From positions 458,188 through 522,187 of the forward strand of contig JAGNLV010000004.1 in the NCBI GenBank assembly GCA_017999435.1: DNA of 64,000 nucleotides, read 5' to 3'. Made by a program: the position numbers and the translations under genes. The first letter of the stretch is position 1. The number at the start of each line of letters is the position of its first letter. A model generated the notes under the pieces. It was not told the origin of the DNA, searched no databases, and was given only the letters and a program-made list of their open reading frames with translations. The stretch comes from Candidatus Zixiibacteriota bacterium (GTDB lineage: Bacteria > Zixibacteria > MSB-5A5 > GN15 > FEB-12). Below, one piece after another: positions 16,251-24,087 of this stretch.

Positions 16251-16625
16251 TTATCCTTTCGTGTCGACCCGTCCCTCCTCGGCCAGAGCGTCCATGATGC
16301 GGGTGCACTGCTCCAGGATGGCGCGGAGACGGCCCTCGATCGGGTCGCTCCCCGGCGGCCGGGTGGCGAGGTCGTTGACCATCGCCTCGAGGTTCCGGGC
16401 GGCGTTGATGATATCCGCCAGTTCGTGCACCACCTTGACCGTGCCGTTGACCAGCTTGATGAAGTCGGGTTCCAGGCGGCTGAGGGTCGCCGACCGCCCT
16501 TTGGCGCGGGCGAGGTAGATGGCGAGGTTGAGGGCCAGCACCTTCACCTCTTCGTTCAGCTCATCGACCCGTTCGATGATGGCCGGGTCGATGGGCCGGA
16601 ACTCATCGGTTCGGGATTTCGTCAT
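16251..16625 (-). CDS. Small helical protein resembling an MCP signalling hairpin
   Basis: 124 aa. The ATG at 16625 overlaps the stop of the kinase-like gene as ATGA, so the two are translationally coupled. The sequence is helical throughout. Residues 20-45 (VDELNEEVKVLALNLAIYLA then RAKG) resemble the tip of chemoreceptor signalling domains (LALNAAIEAARAGE), and a second helix follows with VNGTVKVVHELADIINA. No membrane or ligand domain is present. It could be a soluble receptor-tip mimic for a CheA/CheW-type partner, or simply an HPt-like bundle. It has no obvious HPt histidine motif (HTLKG-like) and the role is not known. Confidence 0.7.
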   Translation of the reverse strand: MTKSRTDEFRPIDPAIIERVDELNEEVKVLALNLAIYLARAKGRSATLSRLEPDFIKLVNGTVKVVHELADIINAARNLEAMVNDLATRPPGSDPIEGRLRAILEQCTRIMDALAEEGRVDTKG

Positions 16626-18556
16626 GGCATCCCCACTTGCTGCCCGGCGAGGGGCATTTCGAGCACCAGGAGCGGGGCTCCGTTGTCGGTCGTGCTCAGT
16701 CGGTAATCGCCGCCGTGGTAGCGAATTGTCTCGCTCGCGACCAGCACCTGCAGCCGGAGGGCCGCCGTTTGGCGGGCGAAAATCTGGTCGAGCATGCGCA
16801 GGAGGCGTTCGGTGCGCTCCGGCCGCGTCTGGAACGCCAGGCTGAGCCGCGCCCGGCCGTCGGCCCGCTCCGTGCGCACGTCGATGCGGGCTTCGTCCGC
16901 CGTCTCTTCGACGATCATCTGGAACAACTGGTAGAACGCATTGCCGAGCTGGTCCGGGTTGCCGTATACCGAGAGCCGCTCGGTGGCCGCCGACAGGCTC
17001 AGGCCGCTCGGCCGGTGTTCGGTCTGACCGCAGAGACGGGCGATCACGTTGGCCGCGAGGACGGAGAAATCGAAGACCTGGTTTTGGCGGCTGGAGGCCG
17101 AGGCGAATTCGATCACCTGGTTCAAGAGCGCGTCGGCCCGCCGCACTTCGCTGGCGATAATGTTGAGATACTCGGCGCCGCACTCGCTGCGGTGGCTCTC
17201 ACGAAGCAGGTTGGTGAAGCCTTCGATAATGGTGAGCGGGTTGCGCAGTTCATCGGCCACGGCGGCGGTGAGCTCGCCCATGACCGACATCTTCTCAGCC
17301 CGGATGACCTGCTCCTGGGACTGTTCAAGGCGGCGGTAGGTGCGTTCGAGCTCGCGGGCGCGCTGGCGCTCGCGGTCGTAGAGGCGGGCGCGCTGGATCG
17401 CCACGGCCGCCTGGTCGGCCAGCACTTTGAGCAGCCGCACCGCGTCGTCGCCGATCGGCGCGCCCGTGATCGCGTTGTCGGCCACCACCAGGCCTTGGCA
17501 CGTCCCTTTGCTCATGAGCGGCACGAGGGCGGCCCGGGTCGTCCCGGTGCGCCGGAGAAGACCGGCGGTCAGGTCGTCGAGCTCGGCATCGGGCTCGAGA
17601 TTCACGCCCGTGCCGGAATCGCAGATGTGGGCCAGAAGGGATTCGTTATCGAGAGCGATGGTGAGACCGCGGATGCATTCGAACAGCCGGTCGGTCGGGT
17701 CCTCCGACCCGCTGGGGTGCACATCGAGCAGCTGCGCCAGCGACAGGTGCATCCCCGCCAGGCGGGTCCATATGCGCCCGGCTTCCTCGGCCGAGGTCGG
17801 CCCGACCGCCATGTGGGCGGTCAGCTCGTGCCGGTCGCGGTCGAAGAGGAAGAGAAACGCCCGGTTGAAACCGAGCCCCTGCGAGGCGGTGGCCCCGGTG
17901 AGAATGATGCGGAGAATCTGGCGCAGCTCCAGCGAGGACGACAGGGCCGCGGCCACCTCGGCCAGGATGGAGAACTCGTCGTGGGCGCGGCGGTTCTGGT
18001 CGGCGGAGGCCTCGCGGACGATGCCCACGATTTCCGCCGCCTGGTCGGGCAGCGGTACGGCGCACAGCGTCACCGCCAGCGGGCGGGCGCCGGGGCCGCT
18101 GATCGCAATCTCTCGGCGCACGCAGGCCCGGTCGCCGCTGAGGAGACGGTCGAACTGGTCGTACACATCCCCCGGAAACACCGCCGTGAGGTTGGAGACG
18201 TGGCGGTTCTCCCACGGCGTCGTGTGATCGATGCCGAGGAGCTCAGAACCGGCCTCGTTGCAGTCGGTGATGTACCCCTGGCGGTTGACCAGGAAGAGGC
18301 CGATGTCGAGGTGGTCGAGGGCCAGCAGCACGGCTTTGCCGCGCGCCGGGTCGCGGCCCTCGGTCGGGGTCTCCCCCGCCGGGCGGGGAAAGGTGAGCGG
18401 CCGCCCCCGGCGCAGCGCCTCGCGGAGAACCTCGGCGTCGGGCGGCTCGGTGACCACCAGCGGCGCGGCCGCCGCGATCGGCTCCACCGTTCGTTTCCTG
18501 ATGTGTACTTCCTCCCCCGGCTGCTCCCGCTCGATGATATCCGACGTGGTCTTCAT
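16622..18556 (-). CDS. Histidine-kinase-like protein with PAS and GAF domains, apparently catalytically inactive
   Basis: 644 aa, no membrane segment. A PAS domain lies about 76-185 (LFLVNRQGYITDCNEAGSEL), a GAF domain about 195-390 (ending VLADQAAVAIQRARLYDRER), a coiled coil at 395-425, then a DHp-like helix. In the H-box (MGELTAAVADELRNPLTIIE) residue 435 is Asp (codon GAT at 17252-17254) where the phosphorylated His is expected. The ATPase part is also eroded: the N-box position reads YQLFQMIVEETA without the Asn, and the DxGxG and GxG loops are missing. It therefore looks like a sensory pseudokinase. It is embedded between an exported protein and the MCP-like gene, with receivers downstream. 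Confidence 0.85.
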   Translation of the reverse strand: MKTTSDIIEREQPGEEVHIRKRTVEPIAAAAPLVVTEPPDAEVLREALRRGRPLTFPRPAGETPTEGRDPARGKAVLLALDHLDIGLFLVNRQGYITDCNEAGSELLGIDHTTPWENRHVSNLTAVFPGDVYDQFDRLLSGDRACVRREIAISGPGARPLAVTLCAVPLPDQAAEIVGIVREASADQNRRAHDEFSILAEVAAALSSSLELRQILRIILTGATASQGLGFNRAFLFLFDRDRHELTAHMAVGPTSAEEAGRIWTRLAGMHLSLAQLLDVHPSGSEDPTDRLFECIRGLTIALDNESLLAHICDSGTGVNLEPDAELDDLTAGLLRRTGTTRAALVPLMSKGTCQGLVVADNAITGAPIGDDAVRLLKVLADQAAVAIQRARLYDRERQRARELERTYRRLEQSQEQVIRAEKMSVMGELTAAVADELRNPLTIIEGFTNLLRESHRSECGAEYLNIIASEVRRADALLNQVIEFASASSRQNQVFDFSVLAANVIARLCGQTEHRPSGLSLSAATERLSVYGNPDQLGNAFYQLFQMIVEETADEARIDVRTERADGRARLSLAFQTRPERTERLLRMLDQIFARQTAALRLQVLVASETIRYHGGDYRLSTTDNGAPLLVLEMPLAGQQVGMP

Positions 18557-18563
18557 GCTTCAC

Positions 18564-19184
18564 TTACCTCATCCGGATGACAGTTCCGATCCGCCGCACG
18601 AGGCGGCCGGCCAGCTCTTCCTCGAGACGGCGGAAGAAGACGGACTTGTCCGGCGCGCTGATATGGAGGTCGGGATCGTGAATGTCATTATCCACACTTC
18701 CCTGAAAAACTTGCGGCCCCTTTTTCTGCACATGGAACGGCTCGGCGAGGGCCAGCCGGCCGCGGGCGACGTCGATGACGCGCAGTTCCCCTTCGATGAC
18801 CCCGAGGGCGACATACCGGTGGGCGACCAGCGGGATCTGCATCGACTTGCGGTGCTCCAGGCGTTCCGATTCCACGCGGACGATGACGACATAGGCGGCG
18901 CCCGCCTCCTGTCCCCAGGCGGCCAGAGCCGCGGCGTCGCCGTGATCCGGGGGGAAAGCCGGGTGCGGGGGCGTTTCCGCGCGCACCGTCAGAATCCGCA
19001 GGTCATCGTGCCGGGTCAGGCGCTGCACGAGGCGCGCCTCGATCTCGCAGTCGGCCCAGGGCAGGTCGGGGGGAGCCACGACCAGCGCCACGGTCCGGCC
19101 GGGCGTTTCCCCGGGGCCGGCGCTGACGAGCAGAAGCCCGGCGGCCATGGCCGCGGACAGTAGGCCGAGAGCGCGCCCCCTCAT
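18564..19184 (-). CDS. Exported FlgT/TolB-N-like protein
   Basis: 206 aa. The N-terminus MRGRALGLLSAAMAAGLLLV is a signal peptide. The mature part has alternating strands and helices: TVALVVAPP, then GAAYVVIVRVESERL, then GELRVIDVARGRLA. This resembles the middle domain of FlgT and the TolB N-terminal/CsgG fold, where the protein helps build envelope or flagellar structures. The match is weak and by eye. Its start overlaps the stop of the third PilZ gene (ATGA) and its stop is 7 bp before the kinase-like gene, so it belongs to this operon. Confidence 0.65.
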   Translation of the reverse strand: MRGRALGLLSAAMAAGLLLVSAGPGETPGRTVALVVAPPDLPWADCEIEARLVQRLTRHDDLRILTVRAETPPHPAFPPDHGDAAALAAWGQEAGAAYVVIVRVESERLEHRKSMQIPLVAHRYVALGVIEGELRVIDVARGRLALAEPFHVQKKGPQVFQGSVDNDIHDPDLHISAPDKSVFFRRLEEELAGRLVRRIGTVIRMR

Positions 19185-19702
19185 GCCGGGCTCTTCCGCT
19201 GCTCGGTGTAGAGGTAGCGCGCCAGCACCCGGCGCACGCCTTCGTTGAAGTCCGCAGCCCGCTCGCCGAGGAGGTCGAGCTCGGCGGCCGACAACCGGTC
19301 ACGCAAGTGCTCGCGCGTAACGAACTCGATCCCGGTGAGACAGACGGCGCCGTCGTGGTCGCACCGCTTGACGAGGCCGAGGACGTTGTCGAGGGATTCG
19401 AGCCCCTCGAGGCGGAAGCGCATGGCGACAATGTCGCCTTCGTTCAGCGGCTGGGCGAGTTCGACGAGCACGCCGCCGGCGCCGATATTGAGTATCTCGC
19501 CGCTCAGTTCCGGTTCGGCCTCGGTCGGCGTGAAATTGCCGAAGGCATCCTTGAGACGCCGCAGCCACATCGGGGAGACGATCTCCAGCCGGACATAGCG
19601 GCGGCGGTTTTCCTGTTCAATCCGAAGCGGCCGGCGGGCGCCCACGCCCGGGTCGGTTGCCTCCACGTCGTGCACGAATCTCGTCCCTGTGACTCTCTTC
19701 AT
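19181..19702 (-). CDS. PilZ-domain protein (third of three)
   Basis: 173 aa from the ATG at 19702, which has AGGAG six bases upstream; an ATG at 19735 lies inside the end of the previous gene and has none. The PilZ c-di-GMP-binding signature is present: NRRRYVRLEI, then the NxGxxG-type loop ILNIGAGGVLVE. The C-terminal 60 residues are helical (FVTREHLRDRLSAAELDLLG), similar to the tails of the two upstream PilZ proteins. Likely a c-di-GMP receptor acting on the flagellum, by analogy with YcgR. Unlike the other two, it lacks the N-terminal YcgR-like barrel. Confidence 0.85.
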   Translation of the reverse strand: MKRVTGTRFVHDVEATDPGVGARRPLRIEQENRRRYVRLEIVSPMWLRRLKDAFGNFTPTEAEPELSGEILNIGAGGVLVELAQPLNEGDIVAMRFRLEGLESLDNVLGLVKRCDHDGAVCLTGIEFVTREHLRDRLSAAELDLLGERAADFNEGVRRVLARYLYTEQRKSPA

Positions 19703-19715
19703 ACCAAGCTCCTGT

Positions 19716-20480
19716 TTATACTGCGTTCTGTTCATGCATCCATGCGATGAGTTTGCGTTCGATCTCCCGCTGCATGCGCTGGTCGAGGGCGAAGACCGAG
19801 CCGGGCATCGGCCGCACGGTGGGGAACGGCAGGTGCCCGTTGCGATCCTCGCGGGCGATGAACTGCAGGCCGACGTGCCAGCGGCCGGTCTCGACCGCCG
19901 ACGAGTGGCGCACCTGTCCGAGCAGGAGCGACGGAAAGCCCAGCTCCGGGCCGCCGACGTTGACGAACAGGTAGGTGCGGGGTTCGAGGACGCTGGTGAA
20001 AACGATGAGCGCGCCGCCGCCCGAGAGATTGACCGTCTCGGTCTCCAACCAGCGGAGGCGGCTGAGGCCGGTCGGGGCCAAACGGGCAATCGGCAGCGCC
20101 GCCAGCCGGAACGGGCAGGCGATCGGCACGCGGCAGAAGCGGCGGCGCCGCAGCGGGGTGACCGTGTCGCCGAGGTAAATGCGGCACCCGCCCCCCTCGG
20201 TCCGCCGCAGAACCGCGGACACCGAGACCGGCTCCCCCTTGTACACGATCTGCAGAACGACTCTCTGGTTGTTGACCAGGTTGGCGATCAGTCCCGCGTG
20301 GCCGCTCCGGTCGATGGTGATGGCCTTGCCGGCCGCCACCGTCACCCGGCTGGTGAGCGGTTTGCCGGGAAACTGCTCGGCATAGAGCGTGACCTTGCGC
20401 CCCACCAGGGTGGAGAGGTCGAAGCGCTCGATCTCGAGGGCGTCGAGCGCCTGATCGCCGGCGGCTTCCCGCGCCGTCAT
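19716..20480 (-). CDS. YcgR-like PilZ protein (second of three)
   Basis: 254 aa. The ATG at 20480 overlaps the upstream stop as ATGA. The N-terminal half is a beta-barrel of PilZN/YcgR type (VGRKVTLYAEQFPGKPLTSR, QRVVLQIVYKGEPVSVSAVL). The C-terminal half is PilZ with RRRRFCRVPI and the loop TVNLSGGGALIVF. YcgR proteins bind c-di-GMP and brake the flagellar motor through FliG/FliM or MotA. The arrangement with two neighbouring PilZ genes in the flagellar operon supports that role. The C-terminal helix after the PilZ fold ends at AWMHEQNAV. Confidence 0.85.
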   Translation of the reverse strand: MTAREAAGDQALDALEIERFDLSTLVGRKVTLYAEQFPGKPLTSRVTVAAGKAITIDRSGHAGLIANLVNNQRVVLQIVYKGEPVSVSAVLRRTEGGGCRIYLGDTVTPLRRRRFCRVPIACPFRLAALPIARLAPTGLSRLRWLETETVNLSGGGALIVFTSVLEPRTYLFVNVGGPELGFPSLLLGQVRHSSAVETGRWHVGLQFIAREDRNGHLPFPTVRPMPGSVFALDQRMQREIERKLIAWMHEQNAV

Positions 20481-21223
20481 AACAGCCCCTTCTGGCGCAG
20501 CTTCACCTGCTCCTGAAAGACATAGTTGACGAGCTTGTTCTGCATGCTCCGCGAGAATTGCTGCACCGACTCCGGCAGCCGGCCGAGCTCGTCGGCGGTG
20601 AAGACCTGCGCGAGGTAGTCGGCGCGCACAAACTCGATGCCCGCCAGGCCGCCGGCGGCGGGCCGGTCGACGCGGCGGACGACGGCGGCGACGGGGGTCG
20701 GGATGCCGATGGCGGGGAAAAACTCGACATCGGCGAGCAGCCGCGCACCGGGCCGGAGTTCGAAGGGAGCCTCGATGAGCATGCCGCCGCCGGAGAGGTT
20801 GAGCGACACGGTCCGGTGGACAGCGTGGGGCGGCAGCGACGGGCTGCCGGGCTGGCCGAGGACGGTCACCGTGAGTGGGCGGCGCAGGTCGAGGCGGACG
20901 AACTGCCGGCGCTGCACCCGCTGGATCGCCTCCGGGGCGCGCAGCAGGTAAATGCGTTTCTCGCGCCGGGCAATGACCGCAATCTGGCTGTCGAATCGGT
21001 ACACGGCGTCGTCGCGGGTGAAGATCACGCGGCAGGGAGCGCCGTTGCGGATCAAGTCGGTTCCGCCGACAAACTCGGGCGCGCCGATCACGAGGATCCC
21101 CTGGCCGAAGTCCTCCAGGCGGGTGATGTACCGCCCCGCCTCGGGACCGTCGCCGATCACGATCTCCAGGCGGTCCCAGAGGTTTATTTTTCCGGACGCG
21201 GATGTCGTCGCAGGCGGTGTCAC
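20477..21223 (-). CDS. YcgR-like PilZ protein (first of three)
   Basis: 248 aa. The N-terminal barrel (LWDRLEIVIGDGPEAGRYIT, YRFDSQIAVIARREKRIYLL) is followed by PilZ with QRRQFVRLDLRRP and VSLNLSGGGMLIEAP. Both c-di-GMP signatures (RxxxR and N/DxSxxG) are intact. It follows the DUF2225 gene by 15 bp and overlaps the next PilZ gene by 4 nt. The first and second PilZ proteins have the same domain layout and probably arose by duplication, but their sequences have diverged strongly. Confidence 0.87.
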   Translation of the reverse strand: MTPPATTSASGKINLWDRLEIVIGDGPEAGRYITRLEDFGQGILVIGAPEFVGGTDLIRNGAPCRVIFTRDDAVYRFDSQIAVIARREKRIYLLRAPEAIQRVQRRQFVRLDLRRPLTVTVLGQPGSPSLPPHAVHRTVSLNLSGGGMLIEAPFELRPGARLLADVEFFPAIGIPTPVAAVVRRVDRPAAGGLAGIEFVRADYLAQVFTADELGRLPESVQQFSRSMQNKLVNYVFQEQVKLRQKGLL

Positions 21224-21238
21224 GGGCCGGTCCTTTCC

Positions 21239-22423
21239 TCACGCCCCCTGGGGCGCTTCCATGCTCGACTTTCCATACTCGATCGCCAGTTCAAGGATTT
21301 TGCGGGCCAGCGCGGTCTGGGTCTGGTCGTGCCGGTTGCGGTAGATGAACTCCTGGCCGTGGCGGATCGTGTGGTTGAAGAACTCGCGGGCGGTGGCGAA
21401 ATCGCCGGTGCGGCGGGAGAGCTCCGCGATCAGGTACGAGGCCTGGATCTGCTGGTTGCCCGGCGCGATGCTCCGGCCGTCGGTGAACGCCTGCCGGTAG
21501 AAATGGACCGCCTTCTGCAGCGCCTCGCGCTCGCTGGTCACGATCCCATCCCACGACTTCTTCAGATCGTAGAGGAACTCGGCGAAGGTGGGGAAGCCGG
21601 CGAAGGTCGGCTCGCTGTTGATGTCGCCGAGGCCGACGCCGACGGTCTTGAATTCCTCGATCAGCGTGGTCAGGTCGGCCAGGCGCTGCTCGACGCCCGT
21701 GATCCGCTCGGTGAGGGCCGCGCCTTCGGCGAGGAACCGCTCGCGGTACGGGAGAATCTGGGCTTTCAGCTCGGAGGTCAGGGTGTCGGCCTCGAACTGC
21801 GACTGGACCGACTCGAGGAACTCGGCGACCCGGTCGCGAGCCGACCCGAGGGCGTCGGTGATGCCGTCGTGGCGCGTGTCCAGCTCGTAGAGGAAACCCC
21901 GCATCCGCGAGATCTGCGGGTTTTCCCCGCCCTCGAGGCTCCGGAAGACCCAGCCGATCCGCAGGTAAAAGCGGCCGAGGTCGAGGCGGCTGTAGTGTTC
22001 GAAGAGCTGCTCGTCGAAAGCCGCGAGGTGGAGCTTGAGAATGGCCGTCTGGTTGGGGAACCGGGCCATGTCGATGGCCTTGCCGAGGCGCTTGACAATC
22101 GAGTCGGCGGTGGCGAGCTGGTCGAGGTGTTTGTCCTTGGTGGCTTTGAGGCGGTAGGTGCGGAAGGCGTTGTCCTTCTTCCACTCCTTGTAGGCGGGCG
22201 TGTACTCGCGGGAGTAATAGCAGTTGCCGCAGGTGGCGACAAAGAAGACCAGCGGGTTGTAGCCGTCGTACTTGGGGTAGCGCCACTTGATGTCGCGGGG
22301 GCAGAAGTCGCTGTCGCGGCCTTCCTCGACGTACGCGCCCATGCGCACGGTTTCAAATTCGTTGATCGTGCGGCAGATGGGGCATTCCACCTTCGACAGG
22401 AAAAACGGGGAATCGCTGGCCAT
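21239..22423 (-). CDS. DUF2225 zinc-ribbon protein
   Basis: 394 aa. The N-terminus has the cysteine set of DUF2225: VECPICRT, a single Cys in DSDFCPRD, and ATCGNCYYS, probably binding zinc. Long helical stretches with TPR-like pairs follow (FYRQAFTDGRSIAPGNQQIQ, SYLIAELSRRTGDFATAREF). The family is widespread in bacteria with unknown role. An AAGGAG site lies seven bases before the ATG. It sits in the flagellar regulatory tail between a small membrane protein and the PilZ genes, so a link to motility control is suggested by position only. Confidence 0.85.
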   Translation of the reverse strand: MASDSPFFLSKVECPICRTINEFETVRMGAYVEEGRDSDFCPRDIKWRYPKYDGYNPLVFFVATCGNCYYSREYTPAYKEWKKDNAFRTYRLKATKDKHLDQLATADSIVKRLGKAIDMARFPNQTAILKLHLAAFDEQLFEHYSRLDLGRFYLRIGWVFRSLEGGENPQISRMRGFLYELDTRHDGITDALGSARDRVAEFLESVQSQFEADTLTSELKAQILPYRERFLAEGAALTERITGVEQRLADLTTLIEEFKTVGVGLGDINSEPTFAGFPTFAEFLYDLKKSWDGIVTSEREALQKAVHFYRQAFTDGRSIAPGNQQIQASYLIAELSRRTGDFATAREFFNHTIRHGQEFIYRNRHDQTQTALARKILELAIEYGKSSMEAPQGA

Positions 22424-22444
22424 GACTCGCTCCTTGCTCGTCGG

Positions 22445-22834
22445 TTAACTTCGTTCGTAGTTGAGGACCGCCAGTTCGGCATCGGAGACGGGCAGCACGG
22501 CCTTGATCTCCGCGTCGGTGGCGCCCGTGCGCAGCATGCCCCGGGCGAGCCGCAACACTTCGGCCCGGTTGCGGCGGAGGGATGCGGCGGGCTCGCCGGC
22601 CGCGGCCCGCTCGCCGAAACCGACGTACCGGACGTCGTCCCGCGGCCGATCGGCCGCGAGCGGCGGCGCAGGCGCGGGGGCAGCGGCGGGCGACGGGGCC
22701 TCGGCCGCTCCCGGCCGGGTCTTCCGGCGGAACATCGAATACATCACCATCGAGAGCGCCCCGGCGGCGAGATAGCCGGTCGCCGTGAGCGCCAGGTCGA
22801 TCCACATGTCATTCGTCAGCGGCATAACTTCCAT
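22445..22834 (-). CDS. Small membrane-anchored protein, DUF2802/DUF6115-like
   Basis: 129 aa. One N-terminal membrane helix (DLALTATGYLAAGALSMVMY) is followed by a basic cluster, a Pro/Ala linker and a C-terminal helical domain (EVLRLARGMLRTGATDAEIK then AVLPVSDAELAVL). That ending resembles the helix-turn-helix-like domain of DUF2802/DUF6115 proteins often found downstream of fliA. The start may be 22834 or the ATG at 22825. It lies 9 bp after the small charged gene and 21 bp before DUF2225. Confidence 0.65.
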   Translation of the reverse strand: MEVMPLTNDMWIDLALTATGYLAAGALSMVMYSMFRRKTRPGAAEAPSPAAAPAPAPPLAADRPRDDVRYVGFGERAAAGEPAASLRRNRAEVLRLARGMLRTGATDAEIKAVLPVSDAELAVLNYERS

Positions 22835-22843
22835 CCTAAGTCT

Positions 22844-23173
22844 TCAGGCCTGCAGGTCGATGTGCAGCGGGGCGGGCGGCTCTTCCCTGTCGTCGGCGTC
22901 CGCCGCGCGGTCCTGCGCCTGGTGTGGTTCGGTCGGGTCGTCGTCGCGGTTCTCCTGATCCGGCGGGCTCTCCTGTTTGCTCAGGTCGACGTCGACGATG
23001 AGCGGGTCGTCCGGCCCGTCGTCGGCGCGGCGGTCGCCGCCGGCCATTCTCCGCTTGAGCGCCCGTTTGAACGCTTCGCGGTCCTGCTCCTCGTTGGCCT
23101 TGGCCGTCTCGTTCACGCGGTCGTGCGGCGGCGGCGGGGGCAGTTTGTCAATCGTTTCAATCGAGGGCGGCAT
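22844..23173 (-). CDS. Small disordered charged protein, function unknown
   Basis: 109 aa with a run of prolines near the N-terminus, a short basic helix (EAFKRALKRRM) and a highly acidic, Asp/Glu/Gln-rich second half. No domain is recognisable. It lies 31 bp after fliA and 9 bp before the next gene, in the same direction, which supports translation. It may be a flexible partner of a neighbouring flagellar or regulatory protein. Confidence 0.55.
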   Translation of the reverse strand: MPPSIETIDKLPPPPPHDRVNETAKANEEQDREAFKRALKRRMAGGDRRADDGPDDPLIVDVDLSKQESPPDQENRDDDPTEPHQAQDRAADADDREEPPAPLHIDLQA

Positions 23174-23204
23174 CGCGCGCCTGTCTCCTTTTCCCGCGTG
23201 CGGC

Positions 23205-24080
23205 TCACCCGGTCAGGGCGAACCGTTCGCGGACCATGCTCCGCAGCTTGCTCACCGCGCGCGTGTGGATCTGCGACACGCGCGACTCGGAGATCACCAT
23301 GACCGCGCCGATCTCCTTGAGCGTGAGTTCCTCGTGGTAGTAAAGCGAGATCACGAGCCTTTCCTGCTCGGTGAGCCGGTCCATGGCGACTTCGAGGAAC
23401 GACCGCAGTTCGCCGCGCTCGATTTCGCCGAGCACGGTGGCGCGGGTGGAATCCTGTATGGTTTCGATGCGCGGGACCTGGCGGTTGTCGTCCTCGCGGT
23501 AGATCACCTCGTCGAGCGAGAGGATCTGGGTGCAGGAGACGTCCTCGATCGCCAGGTGGAGTTCGCGCTCGCTGATTTTCATGTGTTTGGCCAGTTCGTT
23601 CTTCTCCGGCGGGCGGCCGAGTTCGTTTTCGAGGTCGACCAGGGCGCGTTCGATCTCGCGCGACTTGGCGCGGGTGGAGCGCGGCACCCAGTCCAGCGCC
23701 CGCAGCTCATCGAGGATGGCGCCCCGGATGCGGGGGACGGCGTAGGTTTCGAACTTGACGCCGCGGCCGGGGTCGAAATTTTTGAAGGCTTCGATCAACC
23801 CGATTACTCCGGTGTTGACGAGATCCGGCAGCTCCACCGAGCGGGGAAACCCCATCGCCATGCGCGACGCGACGTTGCGCACGAGGGGGATGTATTTGGC
23901 GAGCAACCGCTGCCGGGCTTCCGGATCCCGCGATTTCGAATACTGAGCCCAGTCACGCGCGGTCACATCCCATTTCCGAGTCTTCTTGGGTGTGATCTCG
24001 GGCGTGATGGTCTCGGCGACGCTCACGCGGCGCGGTTTGCAGCCGCGCTTTTTCGGCTCGACTTTGGCAGTGCTAACCAT
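23205..24080 (-). CDS. fliA: Flagellar sigma factor sigma-28
   Basis: 291 aa, somewhat long for FliA because of a basic N-terminal extension of about 40 residues. Region 2 is clear (YIPLVRNVASRMAMGFPRSV, LPDLVNTGVIGLIEAFKNFD, KFETYAVPRIRGAILDELRA). So are region 3 (GRPPEKNELAKHMKISEREL) and region 4 (DRLTEQERLVISLYYHEELT, then KEIGAVMVISESRVSQIHTR). It directs late flagellar genes such as flagellin and chemotaxis genes, none of which are in the window apart from the candidate site at 16197. It follows flhG by 7 bp. No FlgM anti-sigma gene is seen. Confidence 0.95.
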   Translation of the reverse strand: MVSTAKVEPKKRGCKPRRVSVAETITPEITPKKTRKWDVTARDWAQYSKSRDPEARQRLLAKYIPLVRNVASRMAMGFPRSVELPDLVNTGVIGLIEAFKNFDPGRGVKFETYAVPRIRGAILDELRALDWVPRSTRAKSREIERALVDLENELGRPPEKNELAKHMKISERELHLAIEDVSCTQILSLDEVIYREDDNRQVPRIETIQDSTRATVLGEIERGELRSFLEVAMDRLTEQERLVISLYYHEELTLKEIGAVMVISESRVSQIHTRAVSKLRSMVRERFALTG

Positions 24081-24087
24081 ATGTCTG

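Noticed and set aside
19703..20089. N-terminal extension of the third PilZ protein to 302 residues
   Set aside because: The extension overlaps the whole end of the second PilZ gene, is Arg/Ser/Ala-rich shadow sequence and has no start signal; AGGAG-N6-ATG at 19702 is clear.
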